Shown here piece by piece: positions 26,003 to 34,980 of a stretch of 64,000 nt of DNA; within the stretch, counting starts at the first letter, position 1; each line of letters opens with the position of its first letter. The position numbers and the translations under genes are program-made. Below the pieces are notes generated by a model. The model was not told where the DNA came from, did no database searches, and was given only the letters and a program-made list of their open reading frames with translations. Source of the stretch: Haloplanus natans DSM 17983 (GTDB lineage: Archaea; Halobacteriota; Halobacteria; Halobacteriales; Haloferacaceae); NCBI RefSeq assembly GCF_000427685.1, contig NZ_KE386573.1, positions 1,720,938-1,784,937 of the forward strand. Direction: 5' to 3'.

Positions 26003-27214
26003 ATGGTATCCCGAAAACATCGAGTGCTGTTGGTGATCGCGCTGGCCGAACTCCTCGCCATGTCGCTGTGGTTCAGCGCGACCGCCGCGGCGCCGGAGTT
26101 GGCGGCCGAATGGGGGCTCACCGACGGCGAGACGGCGTGGTTGACCATCGCGGTGCAGTTGGGCTTCGTCGCCGGTGCGCTCCTCTCCTCGGCGCTCACG
26201 CTCGCGGACGTAATTCGGCCCCGGTATCTGTTCGCCGGTTCGGCCGTCGCTGGCGCAGTGTTCACGGCCGCCATTGCTGGATTCGTCACGTCGGCCGCGC
26301 CAGCCATCGCGCTCCGATTTTTGACCGGCATCGCCTTGGCCGGGGTGTATCCCACCGGGATGAAGATTCTCGCCGGCTGGTTCGAGGAGGGCCGCGGATT
26401 CGCAATCGGCATGTTGGTCGGCGCACTGACCGTCGGATCGGCGCTTCCGCACCTGCTCCGAGCCGTCGGCGGCGTCGGACAACCTCGGGTCGTGCTGTAC
26501 GGGGCCGCAGGCCTGTCGGTTCTCGGTGGGCTGTTGGTCCTCCTCGTCGAACCGGGGCCCCATCAGGCACCGGCGGCACCGTTCGATCCGAGCGCGATCG
26601 GTCGCATCCTCCGGGACCGGGGAACGATGCTGGCCAACGGTGGCTACTTCGGGCACATGTGGGAGCTCTACGCCGTCTGGACGTGGATCCCTGCCTACCT
26701 GATCGCGAGCATCGCGGCGAACGGCGGGAGCGGCGAGTCGTCGAGTCTCGCCTCGCTCCTGGCGTTCGGCACTATCGCCGTCGGTGGCGTCGGCGCCGTC
26801 GTCGCCGGCTCCGCGGCCGACCGGTTCGGTCGGACGCAGACCACGAGCGCGAGCATGGCCATCAGCGGCGTCGCCTGTATCGCCGCGGGATTCGTCTTCG
26901 GGTCGTCGTTGCTCGTTCTCGTACCCTTCGTTCTCGTGTGGGGACTCGTCATCGTCGCCGATTCGGCCCAGTTTTCCGCGGCCGTCTCCGAACTCGCCGA
27001 AGGGTCCTACGTCGGGACGGCGCTGACGCTCCAGACGGCCATCGGATTCCTCCTGACGACCGTATCGATCCAGCTGATCCCGATGGTCGTGGATCTGGTC
27101 GGCTGGCGCTGGGCGTTCGCACCGCTGGCTCTCGGCCCGATTCTCGGGACCTTGTCGATGCAGCGACTTCGGAACCTCCCCGAGGCGACGAAGCTCGCCG
27201 GTGGTCGCGGATAG
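26003..27214 (+). CDS. Major facilitator superfamily transporter (CynX/NimT-like)
   Basis: The protein has 403 aa and 12 predicted spans. The N-terminal TM1 (LLVIALAELLAMSLWFSATAA), the loop-2/3 region, and the second-half motif GSAADRFGRTQTTSASM indicate the MFS. The pattern resembles cyanate/nitroimidazole-type exporters, but the substrate cannot be inferred. It is divergent from the NAD(P)HX epimerase gene with a 118-bp intergenic region. The start at 26003 leaves a short basic N-terminus before TM1. Confidence 0.85.
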   Translation: MVSRKHRVLLVIALAELLAMSLWFSATAAAPELAAEWGLTDGETAWLTIAVQLGFVAGALLSSALTLADVIRPRYLFAGSAVAGAVFTAAIAGFVTSAAPAIALRFLTGIALAGVYPTGMKILAGWFEEGRGFAIGMLVGALTVGSALPHLLRAVGGVGQPRVVLYGAAGLSVLGGLLVLLVEPGPHQAPAAPFDPSAIGRILRDRGTMLANGGYFGHMWELYAVWTWIPAYLIASIAANGGSGESSSLASLLAFGTIAVGGVGAVVAGSAADRFGRTQTTSASMAISGVACIAAGFVFGSSLLVLVPFVLVWGLVIVADSAQFSAAVSELAEGSYVGTALTLQTAIGFLLTTVSIQLIPMVVDLVGWRWAFAPLALGPILGTLSMQRLRNLPEATKLAGGRG

Positions 27215-27298
27215 AACGTTCGCCTTCGCGATATCCGTCGGAGTGCTCGTTCACCAGCCGTTCACGAACCTTCGAGCCTGGCTGCCAGAATACTAACT

Positions 27299-27420
27299 GG
27301 CGATGGCTGCCACGCCACGGAGCAGTTGTAATCCGATTGCACGGTCGCCGAAGTCGTATGTGACGACAGCACCGACATCGTTCGGAAGCCACCCGTGACA
27401 CACTCCCCTCGACGAGCAGC
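27299..27420 (-). pseudogene. Possible C-terminal gene fragment
   Basis: On the minus strand the last 35 residues before the stop read like real protein (WLPNDVGAVVTYDFGDRAIG then LQLLRGVAAIAS), while the frame upstream is Ser/Arg-rich noise. I do not recognise the family. The rest of the 418-bp gap (27215-27632) shows no gene I can support. Confidence 0.3.
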
Positions 27421-27632
27421 GTTCGAACGCGAGCCGACCGGACGGTACCGACCGTGGCCAGAGGCGGATGCGCCTCAATGTGGATGACCACCCCTGCGTG
27501 ATGTCGAGAGGAGCGCCATGACGCCGAACGACACCCTCACTAACGACGAAATTATAGCTCGCTTCCGATGAGAACGAGACGCGACCCACGCGCGACGCCA
27601 CGTCGTCAAGCGCCGAACGAGCAGAACGAAAA

Positions 27633-27899
27633 ATGTCAGTAACTCGTAGAGACGTGTTGGAGGAACTCGATGGACAGAGCGACGCCAGCGCCGGGGAGCG
27701 AACGTCGGTCGAGTCGCTCACGGACGCGCTCGCCGTCGACGAACGAACGGTCCGCGAACAACTCGGCGGACTGGAATCGTGCGAGCTAGCTGATATCGAC
27801 GCTGACGGGCAGGTCAGAATAACCGTAACCGGCGAAGAACTCCTCGCGCTCGATCTCGACGAGATAATCGTCGTCGATCCGGAGAGCGGCCGATCGTGA
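27633..27899 (+). CDS. Small predicted winged-helix protein
   Basis: The protein has 88 aa and is acidic. The pattern SVESLTDALAVDERTVREQL, then GLESCELADIDADGQVRITV, fits a short winged helix (helix-turn-helix plus a two-strand wing), followed by a C-terminal strand EIIVVDPESG. No specific family is recognised. It ends 69 bp before the next regulator gene on the same strand. Confidence 0.6.
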   Translation: MSVTRRDVLEELDGQSDASAGERTSVESLTDALAVDERTVREQLGGLESCELADIDADGQVRITVTGEELLALDLDEIIVVDPESGRS

Positions 27900-27968
27900 G
27901 CGAGCGCACGGGGCAGACTTATTGATTCCGCCGTCGTCTATGGGTACGAATGCTGGGAGTGGCCACCG

Positions 27969-28565
27969 ATGTCTGAACACGACACGAACCGATCCGCCGA
28001 GGACGGCGAGGCAGTTCAGTACGATCCGGCGTCCAGCAGGTACGACGTCTTCGAGTGTCCCGACTGTGACAACGTCGTCCTGGCGCTCGGCCGCGACGAC
28101 CCACCGATGTCCTGTCACGGGGAGTCGATGCAACGCGTTACCGACTGCGATATCACCGTCAAACCGCCCGACGTCAGACAGGTCCTCCTCGACGCGTTCG
28201 GCCTCCCCAAAGCCGGCCTCGACATCTGTCTCTGTGTCATCGGTGAAGGGCCACTCTCGGCGAACGAAGTCGCCGAATCGCTGGGCTACGACCGGAGTAC
28301 CGTGACGCGGTATCTGAACAAACTCGTCGACATCGGTCTGCTTCGCCGATCCGAACTGAACCGCGAGGCGGGGGGCGTCGTCAACGTCTATCATTCGGTC
28401 GACCTGGAGCGGATGCGCCGCGAGACGCTGATCGGCTTTTACATCTGGGCCGGTGAAGCGGCCGCACTCATCGAGGAAGCTAACGTGACGAAACAGGATT
28501 ACATGGCCGAGAATCCGGACCGCGAACTCCCGGACGTGTTCTGGGAATCGTTCCCCGACAACTGA
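27969..28565 (+). CDS. HTH regulator with N-terminal desulforedoxin/rubredoxin-like metal site
   Basis: The protein has 198 aa. Residues 25-60 contain FECPDCDNVVLALG and MSCHGESM. This Cys-x2-Cys and later Cys resembles the desulforedoxin motif, where a fourth Cys is replaced by His (SCHGE). Residues 65-150 form a MarR/TrmB-like winged helix (NEVAESLGYDRSTVTRYLNK, GLLRRSELN). The tail is helical. A metal site joined to DNA binding suggests redox or metal sensing. It is 87 bp upstream of a disulfide-reductase-like flavoenzyme, a likely target. Confidence 0.78.
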   Translation: MSEHDTNRSAEDGEAVQYDPASSRYDVFECPDCDNVVLALGRDDPPMSCHGESMQRVTDCDITVKPPDVRQVLLDAFGLPKAGLDICLCVIGEGPLSANEVAESLGYDRSTVTRYLNKLVDIGLLRRSELNREAGGVVNVYHSVDLERMRRETLIGFYIWAGEAAALIEEANVTKQDYMAENPDRELPDVFWESFPDN

Positions 28566-28652
28566 ACGAGACACGTCACCTTCGGTGGCCGTGCAACACC
28601 GTTGCGGAGTCGCTACCCCTTATTTGATTCTGCCCGGCGTATCCCGAATCAC

Positions 28653-30008
28653 ATGAGCGATTTCGACGTACTCGTCATCGGCGGAGGAACCGGAAACAAC
28701 GTCGCCTCGGCAGCGGCGGACGCCGGACTCGACACGGCGCTCGTCGAACCGGGACCGCTGGGCGGCACCTGTCTCAACCGTGGATGCAACCCCTCCAAAA
28801 TGTTGATTCAGGCCGCGAACGCCGTCAACCACGTCCACGATGCCGAGCGCTTCCACGTCGAAGCCACGCTCGACGGCGTGGATCACGCGGCCGTCGTCGA
28901 CGAGATGGACGACCTGCTGGGGGGCATCGCTACAGACATGGAGACGCGGTACCGCGAGCGGCCCAACCTGACGCTGTTCGACGAGTACACCGAGTTCGTC
29001 GACGAACGGACGGTAACGCTCGGCGGCGAATCCGTCACCGCCGACAAGGTCGTCGTCGCGACGGGGAGTCGCCCGGTCGTCCCACCCATCGACGGCCTCA
29101 ACGAGATCGACTACCTCACGAGCCAAGACGCGCTCTACCGGCGCGAACTCCCGGACAGTCTCGTCATCATGGGAGGTGGCTACATCGCCGTCGAATTAGG
29201 GTACGTGTTCGAGACGATGGGCACCGACGTGACCATCGTCGAAATGAACGACCGGCTGGTCCACCGGGAGGATAGCGACGTGGCGGAACTGTTCACGGAA
29301 CTCGCAGCCGCTCGTCACGACGTGTACACCGGGCACCGCGTCACGGCCGTCGAGGAGACGGCCGACGGCTACGCCGTCCACGCCGAAACCGAGGCCGGTG
29401 ACGAACTGACCGTCGACGGGAGCGAGGTGCTGGTCGCACTCGGCCGCCGCCCGAACTCCGACTCCCTGAACCTCGACGCTGCTGGCATCGAGGTCGACGA
29501 CCGCGGATTCGTCGAGACGAACGAATACCTCGAGACGAGTGCGGACAACGTCTGGGCACAGGGCGACGTGGCGGGGAACGCGCTGTTCAAACACTCCGGT
29601 GATTACGAAACCCGACACACGGTGGCGAACGTCGTCCACGAGGAACGGCGGACGCTCGACCTCTCCGCGATGCCACACACCATCTTTACCGAGCCACAGA
29701 TCGCCGGCGTCGGGAAGACCGAGGCGGAACTCGACGACCGTGAGTACGTCGTCGGACGAGCGGACTACGCCGACTCGGCGATGGGTCGCGCGAAGAAACT
29801 CGAAGACGGCTTCGTGAAAGTGCTCGCGGCGACCGACGGGACCATTCTGGGCGCGCACGCCATCGGTTACGAGGCGTCGACCCTGCTGCACGAGGCCGTC
29901 GTCGCGATGCGGCACGGCCTCACCGTCAAGGACGTTGGCGAGACCATCCACGCCCACCCGACGCTGAGCAAGGTCGTCGAAGCGGCGTTCAGAGACGCGA
30001 CGAAGTGA
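28653..30008 (+). CDS. Dihydrolipoamide dehydrogenase/mercuric-reductase-like flavoprotein
   Basis: The protein has 451 aa. It has FAD motif VLVIGGGTGNNVA, redox-active disulfide GGTCLNRGCNPSKML, NAD motif VIMGGGYIAVELGYVF, second FAD motif NVWAQGDVAG and dimerisation-domain His in ETIHAHPTLSK. This is a full class I pyridine nucleotide-disulfide reductase. No E1/E2 lipoyl enzymes or MerR/MerT are nearby, so the disulfide substrate is open; gamma-glutamylcysteine reduction is one option in haloarchaea. A paralogue lies at 45393. The start at 28653 precedes the first beta strand directly. Confidence 0.88.
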   Translation: MSDFDVLVIGGGTGNNVASAAADAGLDTALVEPGPLGGTCLNRGCNPSKMLIQAANAVNHVHDAERFHVEATLDGVDHAAVVDEMDDLLGGIATDMETRYRERPNLTLFDEYTEFVDERTVTLGGESVTADKVVVATGSRPVVPPIDGLNEIDYLTSQDALYRRELPDSLVIMGGGYIAVELGYVFETMGTDVTIVEMNDRLVHREDSDVAELFTELAAARHDVYTGHRVTAVEETADGYAVHAETEAGDELTVDGSEVLVALGRRPNSDSLNLDAAGIEVDDRGFVETNEYLETSADNVWAQGDVAGNALFKHSGDYETRHTVANVVHEERRTLDLSAMPHTIFTEPQIAGVGKTEAELDDREYVVGRADYADSAMGRAKKLEDGFVKVLAATDGTILGAHAIGYEASTLLHEAVVAMRHGLTVKDVGETIHAHPTLSKVVEAAFRDATK

Positions 30009-30078
30009 TCGTCGCCTCTCGACCCGAATCGATGCGCGGTTCCGCATCCGGTGGTGGGCGAAGGAGGTCCATCTCGCT

Positions 30079-30954
30079 GTGATCCGCGAACGGCTCGGAT
30101 CGACGATCAGTCACGGGACGAACATCCGAGGGGCGCTCGGAGAGTTGTTCACTCAGGAGTTCTCCTACTCGACGGGCTATCTCGCGACGATACTGAACGG
30201 GTGTCTGTTCGCCCCGTCGCTGCTCACGTTCTGGTTCGTCAACGGTGTGATCGACTTCTCTACCGCTATCGCTATCGGGGCCGTCACCACACCCGCCGGC
30301 CTGCAACTCCGGCTACTCGCGTACGTCCTCCTCGTTCCGACATTCCTCCTCGTTCGAATGAGTCTCCACCTCCTCCATCCGGACCACCGAACCCAAGTCC
30401 TCAACGGATCGTGCCCGAGTTTCCAGCCGCTGAGTCTGGACTGGTTCAGTCTGGGCGTCCTCGCGACGGGACTCCCGCTCGCCCTCCAGAACCTCGGGCC
30501 GTGGATCGGGATGAACACCGTCTTTCTCGTGGGCATCTTCGTCGTCCCGCGTTCGCTTCCAGATCACCGAGCGAAGGATGCGAAACTTCTCGCACTCGTC
30601 CTCGGCAGTGCGTTGTTTCTCTACGCGAATTATGGGGCTGTGGCCGCACCTCCGTTGCCGTCGCCGGCGACGATACTCGGTCCGGTCGCGACGTTCGCGC
30701 TCGACGCGGAGACCACGGAGCGGCTGTTTCGGCTGGTAAACAGCCTTTCGTTCGGCCCCTTCGCCGTGGCCGTCTTCGGCGTGAGTGCGAATCATGTGTT
30801 AACCCGCCCCGAATTCACCGACATCCCGATCGTCAGTCACGCGCTTCCACGCCGTGACCCCGACGTCGTCATCGCGACGAGTGCGGCGCTCGGAACCGCG
30901 TTCTACCTGGCCGTCGTCGGTCTCATAACGGGTCGCGTTATCCTCGTGCCCTAG
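30079..30954 (+). CDS. Polytopic membrane protein of unknown function
   Basis: The protein has 291 aa with about seven membrane helices (near 40-60, 68-95, 130-150, 153-170, 178-200, 215-235 and 265-288) and polar loops. No motif I recognise. The GTG start at 30079 is supported by AAGGAGG at 30061-30067. It is 70 bp downstream of the flavoprotein gene on the same strand and could be co-transcribed with it. Confidence 0.65.
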   Translation: MIRERLGSTISHGTNIRGALGELFTQEFSYSTGYLATILNGCLFAPSLLTFWFVNGVIDFSTAIAIGAVTTPAGLQLRLLAYVLLVPTFLLVRMSLHLLHPDHRTQVLNGSCPSFQPLSLDWFSLGVLATGLPLALQNLGPWIGMNTVFLVGIFVVPRSLPDHRAKDAKLLALVLGSALFLYANYGAVAAPPLPSPATILGPVATFALDAETTERLFRLVNSLSFGPFAVAVFGVSANHVLTRPEFTDIPIVSHALPRRDPDVVIATSAALGTAFYLAVVGLITGRVILVP

Positions 30955-30965
30955 ACCCGGCTCGA

Positions 30966-31430
30966 TCAGTCCACATCCTGAGCGTCGACCACGTCTCCCG
31001 CTTCGAGACGTCCGACACAATCCGCCACCGTTTCCGTCCCGTTCCCCGTCGAACACGGGAACACGCCGACGAGTCGGTCGCCGGCGTAAACCGCCAGACA
31101 CTGGAGCGGGAGGCGGATCACCTCGCGTCGGTCCGTCGAGACCATCGTCGACCGTTCACACCGCCCGAAGGCCGGTTCGAGGGAGTGATCTTCGCGGTCG
31201 GCCCACGCCTCGAACTCGGCAATTCGCGTCTGGATCGACCCCTCTTCGCCTGCAGGAGCGTCGGAAGGCGGATCGACGTACTGCCCCCACACGCGAACCG
31301 ACACGTCGTCGACGGCGCCGTCGGCTTCCAGTTCACGAAGCCGGTCGAGAACCCTCGAACGGGGATCCTCCGGCGGCGGTGGCGCATCTCGCATCCAGAC
31401 CACGACGCGGACGGGGTCGGACCGTTCCAT
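30966..31430 (-). CDS. Haloarchaeal HTH-domain protein (HTH_63-like)
   Basis: The protein has 154 aa. It begins with a predicted strand (RVVVWMRDAPPP), then RVLDRLRELEADGAVDDVSV, and VRVWGQYVDPP, then EFEAWADRE and a C-terminal LPLQCLAVYAGDRLVGVFPC. This arrangement matches a widespread haloarchaeal family annotated as HTH domain-containing (PF20575, from memory). No DNA-binding role is proven. It is downstream of the patatin gene by 6 nt and so in the PHA-mobilisation operon. Confidence 0.7.
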   Translation of the reverse strand: MERSDPVRVVVWMRDAPPPPEDPRSRVLDRLRELEADGAVDDVSVRVWGQYVDPPSDAPAGEEGSIQTRIAEFEAWADREDHSLEPAFGRCERSTMVSTDRREVIRLPLQCLAVYAGDRLVGVFPCSTGNGTETVADCVGRLEAGDVVDAQDVD

Positions 31431-31436
31431 CGTCGC

Positions 31437-32396
31437 TCACCGCCGCCCCCTGAGCTCGGCCGCCCGCTGTTCACCCAGTTCCATCAGTTCCCGGATGAAC
31501 GACGGCCGTCGGTCGACTTTGGTCGAACAGTGGTACGCCTCACCCATCTCGATCCGACGAACGGTCGTCTTCGAGAACTCGCTCTCGGGCAGGTATCCCT
31601 GATCGATCCAGTCGTTCACGCGCTCGATCACCCGAAGCTCCTGGTTCAGCGAGATGTTGCCCGAGAGTTCGTTGCGGCGGTCGGCGATCTCCTCGAGCGA
31701 GGACGGTTCGCCCTCGCGCACCTGTGGGTTGATCTGGATCACCCACAACTCGTCCGGCTTCCGGGATGCCTCGACGGTCATCAGGTCGTCGATCGGTGGG
31801 TTCTGCGAGAACAGTCCGTCCCAGTGGTAGTGGCCGTTGATTTTCACGGCCTCGAACAGGTTCGGCACGGCCGCGGAGGCGAGGACGGCCTCCGGCGTCA
31901 CGTCCTCGTTGGTGAACGTCTCGAAGGTACCGGCGTTGACGTTGACCGTCCCGACGACGAGTTCGGGAACGTCACGCCGACAGAGGACGGGAATGTCGTC
32001 GAAATCGATGTGTGCCCGAAGGACGCGCTCGATCCGTCGTTTCCCGAGATTCGAGCCCGGGTTCTGGTAGGGACTGATCTGCGGGAAGGGGAGGCCGCTA
32101 CTCTCGATCCGCGAGAGGCCGACCACCCACTCGTTCGTGACCCGGTCCGACGGGGAGTTCGCCGCGAGGTCCTCCCAGATCTCGTCGAGGAGTTCGATCG
32201 ACCGCTCGGCGTCGGCGGTGACGAGTCCGTACCACGTCGCTAGAGCGTTGAACGCGCCACCGGAGGTGCCGCTGATCCCGACCAGTTCGTACTCGTCGTC
32301 CCACTCGCGGAGCAGTTCCTTCAGCACGCCGGCGGTGAAGGCCGTGTGACTCCCGCCGCCCTGACAGGCGATGGCGACCTTCGTGGAGTCACTCAT
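31437..32396 (-). CDS. Patatin-like hydrolase, probable PHA depolymerase (PhaZh1-like)
   Basis: The protein has 319 aa. The patatin Ser-Asp dyad is visible: glycine-rich ACQGGGSHTAFTAGVL, nucleophile Ser in GISGTSGGAFNAL, Asp in HWDGLFSQNPP. A PHA-granule patatin (PhaZh1) beside bdhA is known from Haloferax mediterranei. The same pairing occurs here, supporting depolymerisation of poly-hydroxyalkanoate rather than phospholipid cleavage. The start at 32396 overlaps the end of bdhA by 8 bp, so expression is coupled. An in-frame start 7 codons upstream is less likely. Confidence 0.82.
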   Translation of the reverse strand: MSDSTKVAIACQGGGSHTAFTAGVLKELLREWDDEYELVGISGTSGGAFNALATWYGLVTADAERSIELLDEIWEDLAANSPSDRVTNEWVVGLSRIESSGLPFPQISPYQNPGSNLGKRRIERVLRAHIDFDDIPVLCRRDVPELVVGTVNVNAGTFETFTNEDVTPEAVLASAAVPNLFEAVKINGHYHWDGLFSQNPPIDDLMTVEASRKPDELWVIQINPQVREGEPSSLEEIADRRNELSGNISLNQELRVIERVNDWIDQGYLPESEFSKTTVRRIEMGEAYHCSTKVDRRPSFIRELMELGEQRAAELRGRR

Positions 32397-33252
32397 AGGT
32401 GGTAGTGTAGCCGCCATCGTGGAGCATGTCGCCGCCGTTGAGGTGTTTGCCGTGTTTGGAGAAGCCGAAGACGAAGAGATTCGCCACCTCGGCGGGCGTC
32501 ATCATCTCCTTCGTCCGTGCCTGGCCGAGCATCACGTCCTCGACGACTTCCTGCTCGGAGATGCCACGTTCCTCGGCCGTGTCCTCGATCTGGTTCACCA
32601 TCAGTGGCGTCAACACGTAGCCGACGCTGACCGAGAAGCCCCGCAAGGTGCCCTCACCCTCGGCGGCGATAGCGCGTGTCAGACCGGTCAGCCCGTGTTT
32701 CGCCGTGATGTATGCGGGTTTGTCCTGCGTCGCGTAGTGACCGTGGACGGAGGACATGTTGCCGATGGCGCCCACGCCATCCTCGGTCGCCCGGATGTGC
32801 GGCATCGCGAGCTTCGCAGTGAGGAAGGGCGCGCGAAGCATGATGTCGAGCAGGAGGTCGTACTTCTCCATCGGGAAGTCGGGGATGGAGGCGATGTGTT
32901 GCATCCCGGCCACGTTGGCGACGTACCGGAGGTCGCCCGCTTCGGCTGCGGCGTCGACCATCGCCTCCACCGCATCGTCGTCGGTGAGGTCGGTCGGGAC
33001 GGGATGGACGGTTCCGGAGGCATCCAAGTCAGCGGCAAGGTCGACGGTACCGTCGAGGCCGTCCTCGTCGATGTCGGCCCCGACGACCGTGAGACCGTTC
33101 GCCGCGAGCGCGACCGCCGTTGCACGACCGATTCCCGACGCCGCACCCGTGACGATGGCGACCGTCTCGGGGGCGAAATGCTCGTCGTCTAAGACGAGCA
33201 GGTCAGCAGCCGTTAACTCCGGTTCACTGAGGTCGAATTCGTCGGTGGACAT
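32389..33252 (-). CDS. bdhA: 3-hydroxybutyrate dehydrogenase (SDR family)
   Basis: The protein has 287 aa. It has Rossmann motif VTGAASGIGRA, NADH-selecting Asp in VVGADIDED, NVAG motif (NVAGMQH), catalytic Ser in NMSSVHGH and YITAK. Compared with bacterial 3HB dehydrogenases it has an N-terminal extension of about 28 residues. It would oxidise the 3-hydroxybutyrate released by the adjacent patatin-like depolymerase to acetoacetate. It is first gene of the operon bdhA-patatin-HTH; a minus-strand TATA (GGTTATACGG, near 33280) lies upstream. Confidence 0.85.
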   Translation of the reverse strand: MSTDEFDLSEPELTAADLLVLDDEHFAPETVAIVTGAASGIGRATAVALAANGLTVVGADIDEDGLDGTVDLAADLDASGTVHPVPTDLTDDDAVEAMVDAAAEAGDLRYVANVAGMQHIASIPDFPMEKYDLLLDIMLRAPFLTAKLAMPHIRATEDGVGAIGNMSSVHGHYATQDKPAYITAKHGLTGLTRAIAAEGEGTLRGFSVSVGYVLTPLMVNQIEDTAEERGISEQEVVEDVMLGQARTKEMMTPAEVANLFVFGFSKHGKHLNGGDMLHDGGYTTTYE

Positions 33253-33359
33253 GTATTCACCCGTACCGACTCAACGAAGCCGTATAACCACACCTCGCCT
33301 GTGCAACGAACGGACAACGAAGGACGCTCGTTCGAGACTGAGTTACGATATCGGCAGTG

Positions 33360-34592
33360 TCAGTCGTCGGCCGGTCCGTCGGCCGATGATTCGAGCAGGT
33401 CCAGTAGCTCGCGATTGCTGTCGTCGATCCCCTCGACCTCGTCGAGTATCATCTTCGTCTTCCGATTGGCCTCGTCGGCCATCATGGCGAGTTCCTCGGT
33501 GCTTCTGGCCTGCTGATCCGTCGCCGTCGCCACGTCCGCCATACTCTCCGACAGTTGGCCGTTGATCTCGTCGATCGCCTCGAACGTCTCGACGGCTCGG
33601 GCCGCCTCCTCGCGCCCGGCTTCGGTCTGTTCGTGGACGCTCTCGATGTCGTCGACGACCTGCTCGACGGCATCGTCGATCGTCTCGACCAACGATCGGA
33701 TGCGTGCAGCTTCATCCTGACTCTCCTCGGCGAGTGACTTCACCTCGTCAGCGACGACAGCGAATCCCTCACCCTCGTCGACGCGTGCCGCTTCGATCGA
33801 GGCGTTGAGCGCCAGCAGATTCGTCTGATCCGCAATCTCGTCGATCGTCTCCACGAACTCGCCGATGTCCTCGGTGTGATCGGCGAGCGTCCCGACGGCC
33901 TGGCGAACGCCCGTCGCCCGCGTATGAATCTCTTCGATCCGTTCGCTGAGTTCGCTCGCTCTGGCACAGCCCTCCTCGGCGAGGGTGGCCGCGTCGTCGC
34001 TCTGGGTGTCGATTTCGTCCACGGAGGCGGCGATCTCCTCGACGGCCGCGCTGATGTCTCCGACCTCTCCACTCAGGTCGTCCACGTTCGACGCCTGCTG
34101 TTCCGTGAGGGACGCGATTTCCGCGGAGCGGTCGGTTACGTCCGCCACCTGCGAGTGAACCTCGTCGATCACTGCGGCCCCTCCGCGATCCGACCCGGCT
34201 TTGCTCGCCTCGGCACACGCCGCACTGATCGAAGCGATGTCGCGGCTCGTTAGTCGCCGGAGCTCGACCGTGTCGACCGACGGGAGTCGTTCCGCGCGTT
34301 CGATCAGCTGAGACTGTATCGCTATCAGTAGCTTCGTGAGCGTCTCGGATCGGACGTCGTGTTCGACACAGTACTGGGCGAACTCCCGTCGTGTTCGGTC
34401 GGTCTCGTCGGCAAGCACCGACGTGAGATACTGGGTCACGGCGGAGTCGAGGAGAGCTTCGGATACGCGATTCTCGTCCTGTAGTTCCCCGGACAGTACT
34501 TCGGTGACGAACGCCTGCCGTTGCTCCGGATCGTCAGGGACGAGCGTCGACAGGCCCGAGCGATCGAGTTCGGAACGAGTCGTGGAACTCAT
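33360..34592 (-). CDS. Soluble methyl-accepting transducer
   Basis: The protein has 410 aa and no membrane span. The C-terminal 270 residues are a methyl-accepting domain with tip [19 protein letters not shown] (Val-Asp replaces the common Ala-Gly). The N-terminal 130 residues are helical with conserved-looking [16 protein letters not shown] and [16 protein letters not shown]; this could be a diverged globin-coupled sensor but I see no convincing heme His. It starts 1 nt after the glutaredoxin stop, so the two form an operon, hinting at a redox stimulus. Confidence 0.85.
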   Translation of the reverse strand: MSSTTRSELDRSGLSTLVPDDPEQRQAFVTEVLSGELQDENRVSEALLDSAVTQYLTSVLADETDRTRREFAQYCVEHDVRSETLTKLLIAIQSQLIERAERLPSVDTVELRRLTSRDIASISAACAEASKAGSDRGGAAVIDEVHSQVADVTDRSAEIASLTEQQASNVDDLSGEVGDISAAVEEIAASVDEIDTQSDDAATLAEEGCARASELSERIEEIHTRATGVRQAVGTLADHTEDIGEFVETIDEIADQTNLLALNASIEAARVDEGEGFAVVADEVKSLAEESQDEAARIRSLVETIDDAVEQVVDDIESVHEQTEAGREEAARAVETFEAIDEINGQLSESMADVATATDQQARSTEELAMMADEANRKTKMILDEVEGIDDSNRELLDLLESSADGPADD

Positions 34593-34593
34593 G

Positions 34594-34842
34594 TCAGCCG
34601 TAGGTACGTTCGAGGTGAGTCACGATGGCATCGCTATCGGCGAGCCAGCCGTCGTCGAGGGACGGATCGAACAGTACCGGAACGCCCCGCTGTCCGGTGC
34701 GTTCGTGAACCTCGTCGCGGTCGGTGTGCTTGTCCGGCACTACCGTCTCGTCGTAGTCGACGCCCAGTTCCTCGAGTTTGTCCCGCACCTTCTGCGAATA
34801 CGGACAGTCCTGCCTGTCGTACAGTTCCAGACGGCTCATCAC
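34594..34842 (-). CDS. Glutaredoxin
   Basis: The protein has 82 aa with a thioredoxin fold. Active site [10 protein letters not shown] has CPYS at residues 13-16. It has GVPVLFDP with the cis-Pro loop and a C-terminal helix [13 protein letters not shown] monothiol-capable dithiol-like motif (CPYS) reduces mixed disulfides of low-molecular thiols. It is the first gene of an operon with a soluble transducer (1-nt gap). An AT-rich dyad is 43 bp upstream. An alternative start one codon downstream is equally good. Confidence 0.87.
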   Translation of the reverse strand: MMSRLELYDRQDCPYSQKVRDKLEELGVDYDETVVPDKHTDRDEVHERTGQRGVPVLFDPSLDDGWLADSDAIVTHLERTYG

Positions 34843-34884
34843 GGCTCGAACTGTGCTGGGAGTTTCATTAACGATACCGTGGGT

Positions 34885-34901
34885 GTGTGAATTAATTACA
34901 C
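34885..34901. promoter_or_regulatory. AT-rich dyad upstream of the glutaredoxin-transducer operon
   Basis: GTGT and ACAC flank the palindrome AATTAATT with one extra base (17 bp total), 43 bp before the glutaredoxin start. It is a candidate operator, with no known regulator assigned. Confidence 0.35.
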
Positions 34902-34980
34902 GAGCCGTCGCTCAAACTGATCCGCAATAAATTGTTCACCCTTGGTTCGCTAGGACGGCCCGGCGAGAGGGATGTCCGTA

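Noticed and set aside
27293-27721. Whole 142-codon minus-strand frame as a gene
   Set aside because: Only the last 35 residues look like protein. The rest is Ser/Arg-rich and overlaps the start of the small winged-helix gene on the other strand.
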